A stretch of DNA of 64,000 nucleotides from an uncultured Tidjanibacter sp. (GTDB lineage Bacteria > Bacteroidota > Bacteroidia > Bacteroidales > Rikenellaceae): assembly GCA_944326085.1 (NCBI GenBank), contig CALVCL010000001.1, positions 226,776-290,775 of the forward strand, given 5' to 3'. A program made the position numbers and the translations under genes. Under the pieces are notes generated by a model. The model saw only the letters and a program-made list of their open reading frames with translations, made no database searches and was not told the origin of the DNA. Below, one piece after another: positions 34,197 through 44,296 of this stretch. The first letter of the stretch is position 1; each line of letters opens with the position of its first letter.

Positions 34197-35444
34197 TTAA
34201 ATTTTCTTAAGCAGCACAGTAGCATTGTGTCCGCCGAAACCGAAGGTATTGCTTATCGCTACTCTTACGTCACGCTCTTGGGCTGTGTTGAGAGTGAGGT
34301 TTATGCGTTCATCGATTTTCGGATCGCGGTTGAAGTTGTTGATGGTCGGAGGAATGACGCCTTCCGTAATGGCCATGATACATGCGAGAGCCTCTACGGC
34401 ACCGGCTGCACCAAGGAGATGACCAGTCATAGACTTGGTCGAGCTGAGATTGGCTTTATATATCCTGTCGCCTATTGCTCCCTGTATACCTGTCAATTCA
34501 GGAAGGTCGCCCGCAGGAGTGGATGTGCCGTGAGTGTTGATATAGTCGATTTCGTCGGCTGTTACTTCGGCTTCCTTCATGGCATCGAGAATGGCCTGCT
34601 TTGCGCCGAGACCTTCCGGATGCGGAGCAGTGAAGTGGTAGGCATCGGCGCTCACACCGCCGCCGCCTACTTCGGCATATATCTTTGCGCCGCGTGCTTT
34701 GGCGTGTTCGTACTCTTCGAGTATTAGACCGCCGGCACCTTCGCCTATTACGAAACCGTCGCGGTCGCAATCGTAGGGACGCGATGCGGTTGCAGGGTCG
34801 TCATTGCGGGTTGACAGAGCCTGCATCGAGTTGAACCCGCCTACCGATGGCTGGTTTACGGGCGCCTCGGAACCGCCTGTTATCATGATGTCTGCGCGGC
34901 CTAAACGTATCTGGTCGGCTGCTATGATTATTGCGTGGTTGGATGATGCGCAGGCAGATACGGTACAGAAGTTGGGCCCCATGAAACCGTATTTCATGGA
35001 AATATATCCGGCTGCTATATCGGAAATCATCTTGGGGATGAAGAACGGGCTGAAACGCGGTGTGCCGTCACCACCAAGGAAACCGGCGATTTCGTCATAC
35101 ATCGATTTGAGACCGCCGATGCCGGATGCCCATATAACGCCGCAACGCATTTTGTCAACCTTTTCGAGGTCGATACCCGAGTCAGTCATTGCCTGATCGG
35201 CTGCGACCATTGCGTATTGCGAGAAAAGGTCGTATTTACGTACCTCCTTGCGGTCGAAGTAATCCTCCCAGTTATAGCCTTTTACTTCACAGGCAAATCT
35301 CGTCTTGAATTTTTCGGCATCGAAGTGCGTGATAGCTGCTGCACCGCTGACGCCGGCTTTAAGGTTAGCGAAGTATTCCTGTATGTTGTTGCCAAGCGGA
35401 TTGATCGTGCCGATACCGGTCACTACAACTCTCCTTTTCTGCAT
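34197..35444 (-). CDS. fabF: Beta-ketoacyl-ACP synthase II
   Basis: A 415-residue condensing enzyme of fatty acid synthesis. The catalytic Cys is in TVSACASSNHAI near residue 162, and the two histidines are in NTHGTSTPAGD (near 302) and SMTGHLLGAAGAVE (near 339). N-terminus RRVVVTGIGTINPLGN is the family start. Partner of the ACP gene upstream. Confidence 0.96.
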   Translation of the reverse strand: MQKRRVVVTGIGTINPLGNNIQEYFANLKAGVSGAAAITHFDAEKFKTRFACEVKGYNWEDYFDRKEVRKYDLFSQYAMVAADQAMTDSGIDLEKVDKMRCGVIWASGIGGLKSMYDEIAGFLGGDGTPRFSPFFIPKMISDIAAGYISMKYGFMGPNFCTVSACASSNHAIIIAADQIRLGRADIMITGGSEAPVNQPSVGGFNSMQALSTRNDDPATASRPYDCDRDGFVIGEGAGGLILEEYEHAKARGAKIYAEVGGGGVSADAYHFTAPHPEGLGAKQAILDAMKEAEVTADEIDYINTHGTSTPAGDLPELTGIQGAIGDRIYKANLSSTKSMTGHLLGAAGAVEALACIMAITEGVIPPTINNFNRDPKIDERINLTLNTAQERDVRVAISNTFGFGGHNATVLLKKI

Positions 35445-35532
35445 AAGAAATCGTTTTATTAATGTTAATGGTCATCTTCAATGACCCGTGGAAGGTCTTT
35501 GCGGCGCCTTTGTTCCGGCCTTAACAATAAAG

Positions 35533-35568
35533 TAATAAGGTAAAATAAATGAATATTTTACCTTATTA
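35533..35568 (-). repeat. Hairpin between acpP and fabF
   Basis: A perfect 15-bp AT-rich stem (35533-35547 with 35554-35568) around a 6-base loop. On the transcript it falls 22 bases after the acpP stop and could reduce read-through or protect the acpP mRNA. Confidence 0.65.
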
Positions 35569-35589
35569 AGTTATTCATCGAAGTTTAAA

Positions 35590-35826
35590 TTAGGCTTTGT
35601 GTTCCTCGATGTATTTGATTGCATCGCCTACAGTGGTAATCTTTTCAGCGTCTTCGTCAGGAATTGAAATACCGAATTCCTTTTCGAATTCCATTATAAG
35701 CTCAACGGTGTCGAGAGAATCAGCGCCAAGGTCGTTTGCAAAACTCGAAGTGAGTTCGATATCCTTTTCTGCAACATTCAACCTGTCCTTTATAATCTCA
35801 TAAACTTTGGACGAAACTTCAGACAT
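35590..35826 (-). CDS. acpP: Acyl carrier protein
   Basis: A 78-residue acidic protein with the phosphopantetheine attachment Ser in [13 protein letters not shown] (near residue 37), [17 protein letters not shown] at the start and [22 protein letters not shown] in the second half. It carries growing acyl chains for fabF. Confidence 0.97.
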   Translation of the reverse strand: MSEVSSKVYEIIKDRLNVAEKDIELTSSFANDLGADSLDTVELIMEFEKEFGISIPDEDAEKITTVGDAIKYIEEHKA

Positions 35827-35894
35827 GACTTTTGGTTTTAGTTAAACAATAATTTGCAAGTAAATTGGCTCCTTGTCTAAAGAAATTTTCGAAG

Positions 35895-35902
35895 CAAAAA
35901 TA
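35895..35902 (-). promoter_or_regulatory. acpP promoter, -7 element TAttTTTG (minus strand)
   Basis: CAAAAATA on the plus strand. Predicted leader of about 60 bases. Confidence 0.5.
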
Positions 35903-36203
35903 GCATTTTTTCCTTTAAATCTAAAAAAAGCGTCTTCTTTTTGGTCGTTTGTTACGTCTATTTGGTGCTATGCGATTGTGTGTCAATATGTTGTGTGTGG
36001 CGTTAAAGTTTGGCTTTTATTGCCATGCATGTTGAAACTGTGATTGTCGTCGAAAGCGAAAGTAAATAAATAGTATATCGTATGAGTGTGACGCGGATAT
36101 GATGCGCGAGATGGAAGTGAGATTGTTTGTCTGTCCGGCAAGGAATGCTTATCTTTATCGCACATAAAATATTGTCATTGCGATTAATGAAAAATACAAT
36201 GCG
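35903..36203. other. Intergenic region between divergent acpP and pepE
   Basis: AT-rich. No gene, tRNA or clear repeat seen; it must hold the pepE promoter, but no exact TAnnTTTG is close to its start. Confidence 0.4.
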
Positions 36204-36905
36204 ATGAGACTTCTTCTTATAAGCAATTCGACCAACGCCGGAGAGGAATACCTGAAATATCCGGTCAGTGAGATCGCCGATTTCCTCGGTGTCGTAGACG
36301 AGGTTTTGTTTATTCCGTATGCTGCAGTTACATTCTCTTACGATGAGTATACGTTAAAGGTGCAGAAAAGGTTTGATGAGATAGGCGTGAGGGTGCGTTC
36401 CGTGCATAATGAACCTGATCCTGTCTTGGCGGTGCGTGAAGCATGCGCCGTGGTGGTAGGTGGCGGCAATACCTTTGCTCTGGTGAAAAAAATGCAGGAG
36501 CAGGGACTTATTGCAGCGCTTCGCGGCCGTATCGCGGAGGGCATGCCCTACATAGGCTGGAGTGCAGGAAGCAATGTTGCATGTCCAACCATACGCACGA
36601 CAAACGATATGCCTATTGTGGAGCCGGCTTCGTTCGAAGCGATAGGTGCCGTTAAGTTCCAGATAAATCCACACTATCTCGATGTCAATCCTGCAGGTCA
36701 TGCAGGCGAAACGCGCGAACAACGCATTGAAGAGTTCATTGCGGCAAATCCGGATGTTTATGTTGCCGGTCTGCGTGAGGGATGTATGTTGCGTGTCGAA
36801 GGCAGTGCATTGCGACTGATAGGGCACCGCCCCATGCGTATCTTCCGACACGGGCAACAACCCAGGGAGGTGAATGCCGACGATGACCTGTCGTTCCTGA
36901 TGTAG
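36204..36905 (+). CDS. pepE: Dipeptidase E (alpha-aspartyl dipeptidase)
   Basis: A 233-residue peptidase of family S51 that cleaves Asp-X dipeptides. RLLLISNSTNAGEEYL starts the protein; VVGGGNTFALVKKMQEQGL and the nucleophile Ser in GWSAGSNVACPTIRTTNDMPIVEP (near residue 120) are diagnostic, as is FQINPHYLDVNPAGHAGETREQRI containing the catalytic His. Seven bases before yraN. Confidence 0.94.
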   Translation: MRLLLISNSTNAGEEYLKYPVSEIADFLGVVDEVLFIPYAAVTFSYDEYTLKVQKRFDEIGVRVRSVHNEPDPVLAVREACAVVVGGGNTFALVKKMQEQGLIAALRGRIAEGMPYIGWSAGSNVACPTIRTTNDMPIVEPASFEAIGAVKFQINPHYLDVNPAGHAGETREQRIEEFIAANPDVYVAGLREGCMLRVEGSALRLIGHRPMRIFRHGQQPREVNADDDLSFLM

Positions 36906-36912
36906 GTGTGAG

Positions 36913-37278
36913 ATGACGGAAAACGCCAGACGTGGAGCAATCGGTGAGGAGGCTGCTGTGGAATGGCTTCGCAGCAACGGGTTCATGATAGTAGACCGTA
37001 ATTGGCGAAGTGGCCGTTATGAACTGGATGTGGTGGCCAAATGCGGTGATACACTCCATTTCGTGGAGGTGAAGTTGCGTAGTGCTGACGGACTGACTGC
37101 TCCGGAGGATGCCATGACCTCGGCCAAGTCTCGGACTTTGCTTCGGGCTGCAAATCTTTATATAAACGAGTTCGGAGTGAAGTGTGACTGTCAGATAGAT
37201 TTTATCGCGGTGGATTATGCCGATGGAGAGATATGCGGCATAAGATATATTCCTAATGCCGTAAATCCGCGTTGGTGA
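36913..37278 (+). CDS. YraN family (UPF0102) endonuclease-like protein
   Basis: A 121-residue protein with GEEAAVEWLRSNGFMIVDRNWR, ELDVVAKCGDTLHFVEVKLR (the D...EVK nuclease-fold motif) and a conserved C-terminal beta region DCQIDFIAVDY. Resembles Holliday-junction resolvase-fold proteins; the biological role is unknown. Confidence 0.9.
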   Translation: MTENARRGAIGEEAAVEWLRSNGFMIVDRNWRSGRYELDVVAKCGDTLHFVEVKLRSADGLTAPEDAMTSAKSRTLLRAANLYINEFGVKCDCQIDFIAVDYADGEICGIRYIPNAVNPRW

Positions 37279-37362
37279 ACAGTTTGCTTCTGATATTTTT
37301 CATACATTTGTGCCTTTGTCGCGAAAGCACGAATGCGTTGTTGTATAAAACATTTACCTACA

Positions 37363-38604
37363 ATGTTGTGGTATAATGCAGGGGTCTCCCTATATTCGAC
37401 AGCCATACATTTGGCTGCACCGTTCAATGACAAGGCGAAGCGGTGGGTTTCTGGCCGGAAGGGATTGCTTGACAGGTTGCGCGATGTCGTAGCTGTGGGA
37501 GAGAGTGTGGTGTGGATACATGCTGCATCTCTCGGTGAATTCGAACAGGGCCGTCCCATTATCGAAGAGATACGTGAACGATATCCCCAATACAAGATAT
37601 TGCTGACTTTCTTTTCGCCATCGGGTTATGAAGTGCGGAAAAATTACAACGGAGCAGACTGGGTATTTTACCTTCCGGCCGATACGCCCGGCAATGTGAA
37701 AGAGTTTCTCGATATTGTAAAACCCAAAATAGCCATATTCGTGAAATATGAGTTCTGGCTCAATTATCTCGCAGAGTTGGCGCGTCGCGAAATACCTACA
37801 TATATAATATCTGCAATATTTCATTCAGGGTCCGTATTTTTCAAGCCTTACGGAAGTGCTTTTCGCCGAGCCTTGCATTCGTTCAGCCGTCTGTTCGTGC
37901 AGGACAGCGCTTCGGCAGAACTGCTTGCTGGAATAGGAATACGCAATGTTACTGTGGCAGGCGATACGCGATTTGACAGAGTGGGCAAGATTGCCGACAA
38001 GGCGCGCGTGTTGCCTGTCGTGGAAGATTTCGTGGCTGGTGGCAGGGCTTTTGTGGCCGGAAGTACATGGCAGCCGGATGAGGAGCTGCTCATACGGCTG
38101 ATGAATGCACATCCCGACATGAAATTCATTGTGGCTCCGCACGAAATGGATGAGAAGCGCATACGTGATATGTTGGCTGCCGTTCGTGGCGGCGGCGTGC
38201 GTTACACCGAATATGGCGAAGCGGATGGCGGAAGCGGCAAACAGTTGCTTGTGATAGATACAATAGGTATCCTTTCGTCGGTGTATGGTTACGGCAGTTA
38301 TGCTTATATCGGAGGAGGTTTTGGCGTGGGAATACACAACACGCTTGAGGCTGCCGTGTTCGGGATGCCGGTGGTGTTCGGACCTAAGTACGAAAAGTTC
38401 CGTGAGGCACGTGAGTTGATTGAATGCGGTGCATCGCGCAGCATATCGTCTTATGATGAATTGGCCGAGTGGTTTGACGGATTGCAGTCATCGCCCGAGC
38501 ATTATGAAGCTGCGGCAACCGCAGCAGGCAGTTATGTGCGTTCGCATCGTGGAGCTACCAACATAATCCTGCGCGAGATATTCGCCGGCAGGAAGGAAGA
38601 ATAA
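37363..38604 (+). CDS. kdtA: 3-deoxy-D-manno-octulosonic acid transferase (KDO transferase)
   Basis: About 413 residues. Adds KDO from CMP-KDO to lipid A precursor at the inner membrane. Typical text: WIHAASLGEFEQGRPIIEEI near residue 50, TFFSPSGYEVRKNY, FVKYEFWLNYLAEL, VAGDTRFDRV, and GGGFGVGIHNTLEAAVFGMPVVFGPKYEKF near residue 325. ATG 37363 matches the usual N-terminus; the ORF can be extended to 37333. Confidence 0.93.
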   Translation: MLWYNAGVSLYSTAIHLAAPFNDKAKRWVSGRKGLLDRLRDVVAVGESVVWIHAASLGEFEQGRPIIEEIRERYPQYKILLTFFSPSGYEVRKNYNGADWVFYLPADTPGNVKEFLDIVKPKIAIFVKYEFWLNYLAELARREIPTYIISAIFHSGSVFFKPYGSAFRRALHSFSRLFVQDSASAELLAGIGIRNVTVAGDTRFDRVGKIADKARVLPVVEDFVAGGRAFVAGSTWQPDEELLIRLMNAHPDMKFIVAPHEMDEKRIRDMLAAVRGGGVRYTEYGEADGGSGKQLLVIDTIGILSSVYGYGSYAYIGGGFGVGIHNTLEAAVFGMPVVFGPKYEKFREARELIECGASRSISSYDELAEWFDGLQSSPEHYEAAATAAGSYVRSHRGATNIILREIFAGRKEE

Positions 38605-38616
38605 AACTTTTAAACC

Positions 38617-39075
38617 ATGTTGAAGGAAGGAGACAAGGCCCCGTATTTTTCGGGTGTTGACCAGGACGGAAAGAACGTCACTTTGGATGATTTCAAGGGA
38701 CACCGACTTATACTTTACTTTTACCCGAAGGACAATACTTCGGGATGTACTGCCGAGGCATGCAGCCTGCGTGACGGATATGCCGAGCTGCGCCGCGACG
38801 GTTTTGAGGTTGTCGGAGTAAGTCCTGACAGCGGCAAGTCGCATCAGGGTTTCATTGCCAAACATTCGCTGCCGTTTACGCTGATTGCCGATACGGACAA
38901 GACAATAGCCATGGCATACGGCGCATGGGGGTTGAAAAAGTTTATGGGACGTGAATATATGGGTATTCTCCGTACCACGTTTGTGATAGACGGAAACGGT
39001 ATTATTGAAAAGGTATTTACCAAAGTCAATACCAAAGACCATTTCGGACAGATTGCGGAAGCATACCGCAAATAA
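38617..39075 (+). CDS. bcp: Thioredoxin-dependent peroxiredoxin, Bcp type
   Basis: A 152-residue peroxiredoxin that reduces peroxides. The peroxidatic Cys is in YPKDNTSGCTAEACSLRDGY (near residue 45) and a resolving Cys follows five residues later. Twelve bases after kdtA, likely the same transcript. A hairpin terminator follows. Confidence 0.94.
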   Translation: MLKEGDKAPYFSGVDQDGKNVTLDDFKGHRLILYFYPKDNTSGCTAEACSLRDGYAELRRDGFEVVGVSPDSGKSHQGFIAKHSLPFTLIADTDKTIAMAYGAWGLKKFMGREYMGILRTTFVIDGNGIIEKVFTKVNTKDHFGQIAEAYRK

Positions 39076-39094
39076 GGTATCCGGATCAATTGCG

Positions 39095-39135
39095 GGAGGG
39101 CCCGGCGTTAAGGCGCAGGGCCCTCTTTGTTTGAC
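39095..39135 (+). terminator. Terminator after bcp
   Basis: GAGGGCCC and GGGCCCTC arms around a 14-base loop, then a T-rich tail. Confidence 0.65.
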
Positions 39136-39309
39136 TGTCATGTGTTGTGTTGAGGTCTGTTATTTTGTCAGATGGGACATGCAGTGTTGTCATAGTGGCA
39201 TGTAAAACGTGACATATTGTACCGTTTTGCCCTTTGGCATGCAATATGCAGTAGTTTAAGCGCAATTCGAAAATTGTAAACAAATATATAAACTTAAAGA
39301 TTTACAGCT

Positions 39310-39579
39310 ATGAACATCAAACCGTTATCAGACAGAGTCTTGATACAGCCCAATCCGGCTGAAGAGAAGACGGCCGCAGGCCTTATCATTCCCGACACGG
39401 CAAAGGAGAAACCGCTGGCAGGCAAGGTAGTTGCAGTCGGTCCAGGTACTTCGGAAGTAAAGATGGAGGTCAAGGTTGGAGACCAGGTGCTCTACGGTAA
39501 GTATGCAGGCACAGAGGTGACCGTTGAAGGCGAAACGTACCTCATTATGCGTCAGAATGATATTTTCGCCATCATCTAA
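39310..39579 (+). CDS. groES: Co-chaperonin GroES
   Basis: An 89-residue co-chaperonin: [33 protein letters not shown] with the mobile loop, [15 protein letters not shown] and [11 protein letters not shown]. It caps the GroEL ring. Followed by groEL after 31 bases. Confidence 0.97.
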   Translation: MNIKPLSDRVLIQPNPAEEKTAAGLIIPDTAKEKPLAGKVVAVGPGTSEVKMEVKVGDQVLYGKYAGTEVTVEGETYLIMRQNDIFAII

Positions 39580-39595
39580 TTTTCACACATGTTAA

Positions 39596-41248
<1,653 letters not shown>

Positions 41249-41287
41249 CATAGAAACCGGTAAGCGGCCGGTATCCCATATAATGGA

Positions 41288-41317
41288 AGAGGTCTGGATT
41301 TCCAGACCTCTTTTTTT
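41288..41317 (+). terminator. Terminator after groEL
   Basis: AGAGGTCTGGA (41288-41298) and its complement (41301-41311), then a T run. Confidence 0.8.
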
Positions 41318-41343
41318 GTGCCAATGTGTAGCCGAAGAGAGTA

Positions 41344-43173
41344 TTATGACAGCTGTTGCATTTCGATGAGTTTGGCGTATGTACCCTTTAGGGCAAGAAG
41401 TTCGGCGTGGGTGCCTTCTTCGGTGATGTGTCCCTGCTCGATGACGATTATCTTGTCGGCATTGTGTATAGTACTCAAACGGTGTGCGATAACTATTGAG
41501 GTACGTCCCTTGAGCAGGGTGTTGAGGGCCTCCTGTACGAGTTTTTCGCTTTCGGTGTCGAGAGCCGATGTAGCTTCGTCTAGGATAAGTATTTCTGGGT
41601 TTTTGAGTACCGCACGCGCTATGCTCAGTCTCTGGCGCTGGCCGCCGGAAAGTTTAGCGCCGCGGTCGCCGATGTTGGTGTCGAGACCTTCGGGCGTCTC
41701 GGAGATGAACTGTTCGGCATTGGCCACGCGTGCTGCATTCATGACCTCCTCGCGTGAGGCTTCGTGGTTACCGAGACGTATGTTGTTCTCTATCGAGTCG
41801 TTGAACAGTACGGTATCCTGGGCTACAATACCCATTTTATCGCGCAGCGACTTTATGTCGTAATCCTTTATGTTGTGTCCGTCTATGGTCAGTTCACCGT
41901 CCGTTACGTCATAGAAGCGGGGAATAAGGTCGGAGATGGTCGATTTGCCGCCGCCTGACGGTCCTACCAGTGCAACGGTTTCGCCTTTGCGGACACTGAA
42001 ACTGATGCCGTGTATTACCTCGCGCTCACCATATGCGAAACGTACATTGCGGAACTCTATCCTGTCGCGGAATTCTTCGAGTTGTATGGCGTTGTCGGTG
42101 TTCTTGATGCTGGTGTCGGTATCGAGAAGCGATAATACTCGTTCGCCTGCTGCAATGCCCTGGTTAATGGTTGCGAACGCATCGGTAAACGAACGCATGG
42201 GGCGTGTTATCTGTGTGAAGATGGCCAGATAGGCGAGAAAGCCTCCAAGGGTGAGGCTGCCATCGGTAACAAGCACGCCGCCGAATATGAGCAAACCGGC
42301 CGCTGCCACTATGCCGAGAAATTCGCTCATAGGTGATGCCAGCTGCTGGCGGTAGGCTATATGGCGCGATATGTCGGAGAACTTGCGGTTTATGTCCACA
42401 AACTTGCGGCCGAAGAAGCCTTCGGCGTTGTAACCCTTGATAACCTTCATACCCGACAGCGATTCGTCGAGTACGGAGGTGAGTTCGCCGAATGATTCCT
42501 GTACTTCCTTTGCCGAACGGCGCAGACGTTTGACGATGGAGCCGATGATAAGTGCGACTACGGGAAGGTAGACGACGGAGAATATCGATAACTTTATTGA
42601 TATGGCGAGCATCGCTATGACATACGATATTATGAGGAACGGCTCGCGGAATGCTACCTGTAGGGTATTGGTGATGCAGAACTGTACTACCTGTACGTCG
42701 GATGTTATGCGCGACATGATATCGCCCTTGCGTTCGTTGCTGAAGAAGCCGATGTTCATGTCAAGAACATGGTTGTAGACATCGTCCCTAAGGCGGGCTA
42801 GAGTGCGTATGCGCATGTTCTCTATGGTGCGCTGCCCGAGATAGCGGAACAGGTTGCTGAGAAGCGATGCAGTGATGACTACGCCGGCAAGAAATACAAG
42901 GACGCTTATTGTGCTGTATGTGTCACCGAAAATTTGGTAGAGCAGGTAACCTAGAAAGTCGCTCACGTAGTCAATCGAAAGCGAAAATGGAGGCATTTGC
43001 TCGACATGTGGTAGTCCGCCTCCGTCCGGTTGGAACAGTACGGTGACAATAGGGGTTATGAGCGTGAATGTGAAAACATTGAAGAATGCGTAAAGCAACG
43101 TGTAGAAAAAGTATGGTATGGCGTATTTCTCTATGGGCTTGGCAAATCCAAGCAGTCTCCAGTAAGTCTTCAT
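41344..43173 (-). CDS. MsbA-like ABC exporter (fused permease and ATPase)
   Basis: A 609-residue half-transporter. About six transmembrane segments (residues 15-325) precede an ATPase with Walker A VGPSGGGKSTISDLIPRFYD (near 395), signature LSGGQRQRLSIARAVLKNPEILILDEATSALD and the His loop VIAHRLSTIHNAD. By family it flips lipid A core or other lipids across the inner membrane; multidrug export is an alternative. Transcribed from its own -7 element (43203-43210, minus strand), back to back with trpS. Confidence 0.92.
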   Translation of the reverse strand: MKTYWRLLGFAKPIEKYAIPYFFYTLLYAFFNVFTFTLITPIVTVLFQPDGGGLPHVEQMPPFSLSIDYVSDFLGYLLYQIFGDTYSTISVLVFLAGVVITASLLSNLFRYLGQRTIENMRIRTLARLRDDVYNHVLDMNIGFFSNERKGDIMSRITSDVQVVQFCITNTLQVAFREPFLIISYVIAMLAISIKLSIFSVVYLPVVALIIGSIVKRLRRSAKEVQESFGELTSVLDESLSGMKVIKGYNAEGFFGRKFVDINRKFSDISRHIAYRQQLASPMSEFLGIVAAAGLLIFGGVLVTDGSLTLGGFLAYLAIFTQITRPMRSFTDAFATINQGIAAGERVLSLLDTDTSIKNTDNAIQLEEFRDRIEFRNVRFAYGEREVIHGISFSVRKGETVALVGPSGGGKSTISDLIPRFYDVTDGELTIDGHNIKDYDIKSLRDKMGIVAQDTVLFNDSIENNIRLGNHEASREEVMNAARVANAEQFISETPEGLDTNIGDRGAKLSGGQRQRLSIARAVLKNPEILILDEATSALDTESEKLVQEALNTLLKGRTSIVIAHRLSTIHNADKIIVIEQGHITEEGTHAELLALKGTYAKLIEMQQLS

Positions 43174-43202
43174 CTGTGCGTTATGTTAAGCCTTAAACGG
43201 AG

Positions 43203-43210
43203 CAAAAGTA
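43203..43210 (-). promoter_or_regulatory. Promoter of the ABC exporter, -7 element TActTTTG (minus strand)
   Basis: CAAAAGTA on the plus strand; predicted leader about 23 bases. Confidence 0.5.
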
Positions 43211-43242
43211 GGTAAAAAAGGGTGATATCTGTTTTTTTTCAG

Positions 43243-43250
43243 TACTTTTG
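43243..43250 (+). promoter_or_regulatory. trpS promoter, -7 element TActTTTG
   Basis: Exact consensus; predicted start near 43257, before ATG 43281. Confidence 0.5.
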
Positions 43251-43280
43251 TTTTTTGTTTGGAAAAATAACGGCAATAAG

Positions 43281-44270
43281 ATGAATACGGTAGTCAGCGG
43301 TATCAGACCCACGGGGCAGCTGCATTTGGGTAATTATTTCGGTGCATTGCGCAACTTCGTGAAGTTGCAGCACGAGGCGCGTTGCTTCTTTTTCATTGCG
43401 GATTACCATGCGCTTACGACGCATGATAATCCTGAACAGCTGCACGAGAATGTTCGCACGGTGTTGGCCGAATACATTGCTGCAGGCATGGATCCGCAGA
43501 CCGCGACAATATATGTGCAGAGCGATGTGCCGCAGGTCACGGAATTGTCGCTGCTGCTCAGCATGCATGCCTATGTCGGTGAATTGGAACGTACGGCATC
43601 GTTCAAGGACAAGGTGCGCAAGAACCCGTCGAATGTCAATGCAGGATTGTTGACATATCCGGTGCTTATGGCGGCTGACATACTGCTTCACCGTGCGAGC
43701 CATGTGCCGGTTGGCAAGGATCAGGAACAGCATCTTGAGCTGACAAGGGTGTTTGCCCGCAGGTTCAACAATATGTACGGTGTTGAGTACTTCCCTGAAA
43801 GCCAGCCGTATAATTTTGGTTCGGAACTTGTAAAGATACCCGGACTTGACGGCAGCGGGAAGATGGGCAAGAGCGAGAACAACGGTATATTCCTTGCCGA
43901 CAGCGATGCCGTTATCCGCAAGAAGGTTATGAAAGCGGTGACGGATGCGGGTCCTGCGGAACCTAATTCTCCCATGAGCGAAGGTGTGGCAAACATATTC
44001 ACCATTATGAATGTCGTGTCGGAGCCTTCTACCATTGAGTATTTCAAGGAGAAGCATGCTGCATGCGAGATACGCTACGGTGACCTCAAGAAGCAACTTG
44101 CCGAAGATATAATAAAAACTGTTGCTCCGATAAGGGAGCGTATCGAATCCATACGCAATGATGACGCATATTTGCGTGATGTGCTTGCTGAAGGAGCCTC
44201 AAGGGCGCGCGAGAGTGCATCCAAAACTGTTGAGGATGTACGTCAGATAATGGGTATACGTCGCTTTTAA
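43281..44270 (+). CDS. trpS: Tryptophanyl-tRNA synthetase
   Basis: A 329-residue class I synthetase. The HIGH-type site is SGIRPTGQLHLGNYFGAL, and the KMSKS-type site reads KMGKSENNG (near residue 194). AGLLTYPVLMAADILLHRASHVPVGKDQEQHLELTR is the usual central block. ATG 43281 is preferred to the longer frame from 43248. Confidence 0.96.
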   Translation: MNTVVSGIRPTGQLHLGNYFGALRNFVKLQHEARCFFFIADYHALTTHDNPEQLHENVRTVLAEYIAAGMDPQTATIYVQSDVPQVTELSLLLSMHAYVGELERTASFKDKVRKNPSNVNAGLLTYPVLMAADILLHRASHVPVGKDQEQHLELTRVFARRFNNMYGVEYFPESQPYNFGSELVKIPGLDGSGKMGKSENNGIFLADSDAVIRKKVMKAVTDAGPAEPNSPMSEGVANIFTIMNVVSEPSTIEYFKEKHAACEIRYGDLKKQLAEDIIKTVAPIRERIESIRNDDAYLRDVLAEGASRARESASKTVEDVRQIMGIRRF

Positions 44271-44296
44271 TCGGAATGTAATAAATTGCGTGTGTA

